From Pseudotabrizicola alkalilacus (lineage in GTDB: Bacteria > Pseudomonadota > Alphaproteobacteria > Rhodobacterales > Rhodobacteraceae), in NCBI RefSeq assembly GCF_003443995.1, contig NZ_QWEY01000009.1, positions 62,001 through 126,000 on the forward strand: a stretch of 64,000 bases of DNA, in the 5' to 3' direction. The notes under the pieces are model-generated. The model saw only the letters and a program-made list of their open reading frames with translations. It was not told the origin of the DNA and made no database searches. Within the stretch, counting starts at the first letter, position 1, and every line of letters starts with the position of its first letter. The translations under genes were made by a program, and so were the position numbers. Positions 62,960-64,000 of the stretch are shown here, piece after piece.

Positions 62960-63952
62960 ATGTCGAAGGCGCAGCCGATGGTGGAATTGTGGCGGGGCGG
63001 CCGGCTGGAAAGCTGGCACGCGGGCCATGCCGTGATCTGGGGCGAAGGCGGAGAGGTGGAAAGCTGGGGCGATCCGGGCGTCGTTATATACCCCCGTTCG
63101 TCTTGCAAAATGATTCAGGCGCTGCCCTTGGTGGAAAGCGGGGCGGCGGATGCGGCGGGCTTGACCGACCGGCAACTGGCGCTGTCCTGCGCCAGCCATC
63201 AGGGCGCTGCGCTGCATGTCGAAGCGACCGGGCGTTGGCTGGAGGCGCTGGGTCTGGGCGAGGCCGATCTGCGCTGCGGATCGCACGAGCCCTATGACCG
63301 CGAGGAGCGTAACCGGCTGATCCGGGCAGGTGAGGGGCCGTGCCAGCTGCACAACAATTGCTCGGGCAAACATTGCGGCTTTCTGACCGCAACGCAGCAC
63401 ATGAAGGCCGGGCCGGAGTATGTGGAGGTGGATCACCCGCTGCAACGCGCCATCCGGCAGGCGACGGAAGAGGTGACCGGCGAGACGGTGGCGGGTTACG
63501 GCATCGACGGCTGTTCGGCACCGAATTTCGCGATGTCGCTGACCGGGCTGGCGCGGGCGATGCAGAGGTTTGCCGCCGCGCGCGACACGGGTGACGCGCG
63601 TCAGCGGGCGATGGCACGGCTGCGCGATGCGATGGCCGCATATCCAGAGATGGTGGCGGGCGAGGGCCGGGCCTGTACCGAGCTGATGCGCGCCATGGGC
63701 GGACGGGTGGCAATAAAGACCGGGGCCGAGGCGGTGTTTGTGGCAATGCTCCCCGAGCAAAAGCTTGGCGTCGCGCTGAAAATCGCCGATGGCGGCACCC
63801 GCGCTGCCGAGGCTGCGGTGGTGGCACTTCTGGTTCGTCTGGGCGTGCTGGAGCCTGAGCATCCGATGGCTCAAAAGCGGCTTCCGGGCGTGCAGCGCAA
63901 CTGGCGCGGGATCGAAACCGGAGAGCTGCGGCTGGCCGACGGATTCATCTGA
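62960..63952 (+). CDS. L-asparaginase, Rhizobium etli type (AnsA-II family)
   Basis: The 330-residue enzyme belongs to the class 3 asparaginases unrelated to the E. coli types. The motifs are YPRSSCKMIQALPLVESGAAD with the Ser-Cys-Lys site, SCASHQG, and NNCSGKHCGFLTATQ. These match the serine-lysine and cysteine zinc-site pattern of R. etli ReAIV/ReAV enzymes. It hydrolyses asparagine to aspartate and ammonia. The start at 62960 has GGAGAACAGG just upstream. Confidence 0.9.
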   Translation: MSKAQPMVELWRGGRLESWHAGHAVIWGEGGEVESWGDPGVVIYPRSSCKMIQALPLVESGAADAAGLTDRQLALSCASHQGAALHVEATGRWLEALGLGEADLRCGSHEPYDREERNRLIRAGEGPCQLHNNCSGKHCGFLTATQHMKAGPEYVEVDHPLQRAIRQATEEVTGETVAGYGIDGCSAPNFAMSLTGLARAMQRFAAARDTGDARQRAMARLRDAMAAYPEMVAGEGRACTELMRAMGGRVAIKTGAEAVFVAMLPEQKLGVALKIADGGTRAAEAAVVALLVRLGVLEPEHPMAQKRLPGVQRNWRGIETGELRLADGFI

Positions 63953-63970
63953 CGGACGGTTGCAACAGCA

Positions 63971-64000
63971 AAAGCCCCCGTCGTGATGACGGGGGCCCTC
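63971..64000 (+). terminator. Terminator after the asparaginase gene
   Basis: GCCCCCGTC (63974-63982) pairs with GACGGGGGC (63988-63996), preceded by AAA. The U-tract would lie past the window edge. Confidence 0.65.

Overview
The window is GC-rich chromosomal DNA from an alphaproteobacterium, most likely a member of Rhodobacterales (Roseobacter/Paracoccaceae type). Evidence is the gene content: rbfA tail–truB–rpsO, DUF1643, DUF1523, a COG0523 zinc GTPase followed by a short DUF6525-like protein, an IalB-family protein, a Rhizobium-type asparaginase, and short palindromic and 'CATCTTGGTGAAAATAC'-like repeats familiar from this order. No rRNA, tRNA, CRISPR array or complete insertion sequence was recognised.

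Layout. 1–4.1 kb: end of rbfA, phosphodiester glycosidase, truB, DUF1643, a reverse-strand RTX-repeat protein and rpsO. 4.2–5.8 kb: a low-GC two-gene cassette (nucleotidyltransferase-fold protein plus unknown partner), the clearest foreign insert. 5.9–9.8 kb: pheS/pheT. 9.8–16.9 kb: a reverse-strand operon of a coiled-coil protein, an unknown protein, an AAA+ ATPase, a DUF6638-like protein and two membrane proteins, interrupted by a DUF559 endonuclease gene set among three palindromic repeats. 17–25.4 kb: aldehyde dehydrogenase, peroxiredoxin, zinc GTPase with a Zur-like box, membrane protein, L,D-transpeptidase and pnp. rpsO (forward, 4 kb) and pnp (reverse, 25 kb) are usually adjacent, so a 21-kb inversion is suspected.

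25.6–36.9 kb: a carbohydrate uptake locus. A ROK repressor, a PIG-L deacetylase and an EamA exporter run leftward. From the shared control region a complete ABC importer runs rightward with an argininosuccinate-lyase-like enzyme and a ROK kinase embedded in it. 37–38.6 kb holds small stress- or envelope-type proteins. 38.9–41.6 kb: O-antigen-ligase-like protein and GT4 glycosyltransferase.

41.6–54.2 kb: a compact hybrid polyketide/nonribosomal peptide cluster. It contains a PKS (KS-AT-KR-DH-ACP-TE), a GT2 glycosyltransferase, a synthetase (formyltransferase–adenylation domain interrupted by a luciferase-like monooxygenase–carrier) and an EntD-type phosphopantetheinyl transferase. The synthetase has no intact condensation or thioesterase domain, so it is best read as a loading module feeding the thioesterase-terminated PKS. 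54.2–64 kb returns to housekeeping: S49 peptidase, small zinc-ribbon protein, pteridine-reductase-like SDR, an AT-rich gap with a DnaA box, uvrC, a YcaQ-like glycosylase, a fatty acid desaturase, rlmN, an IalB-family protein and asparaginase.

The most interesting candidates for undescribed biology are the 4.2–5.8 kb cassette, the AAA+/coiled-coil operon, the DUF559–palindrome association and the formyl-loading NRPS/PKS pair.
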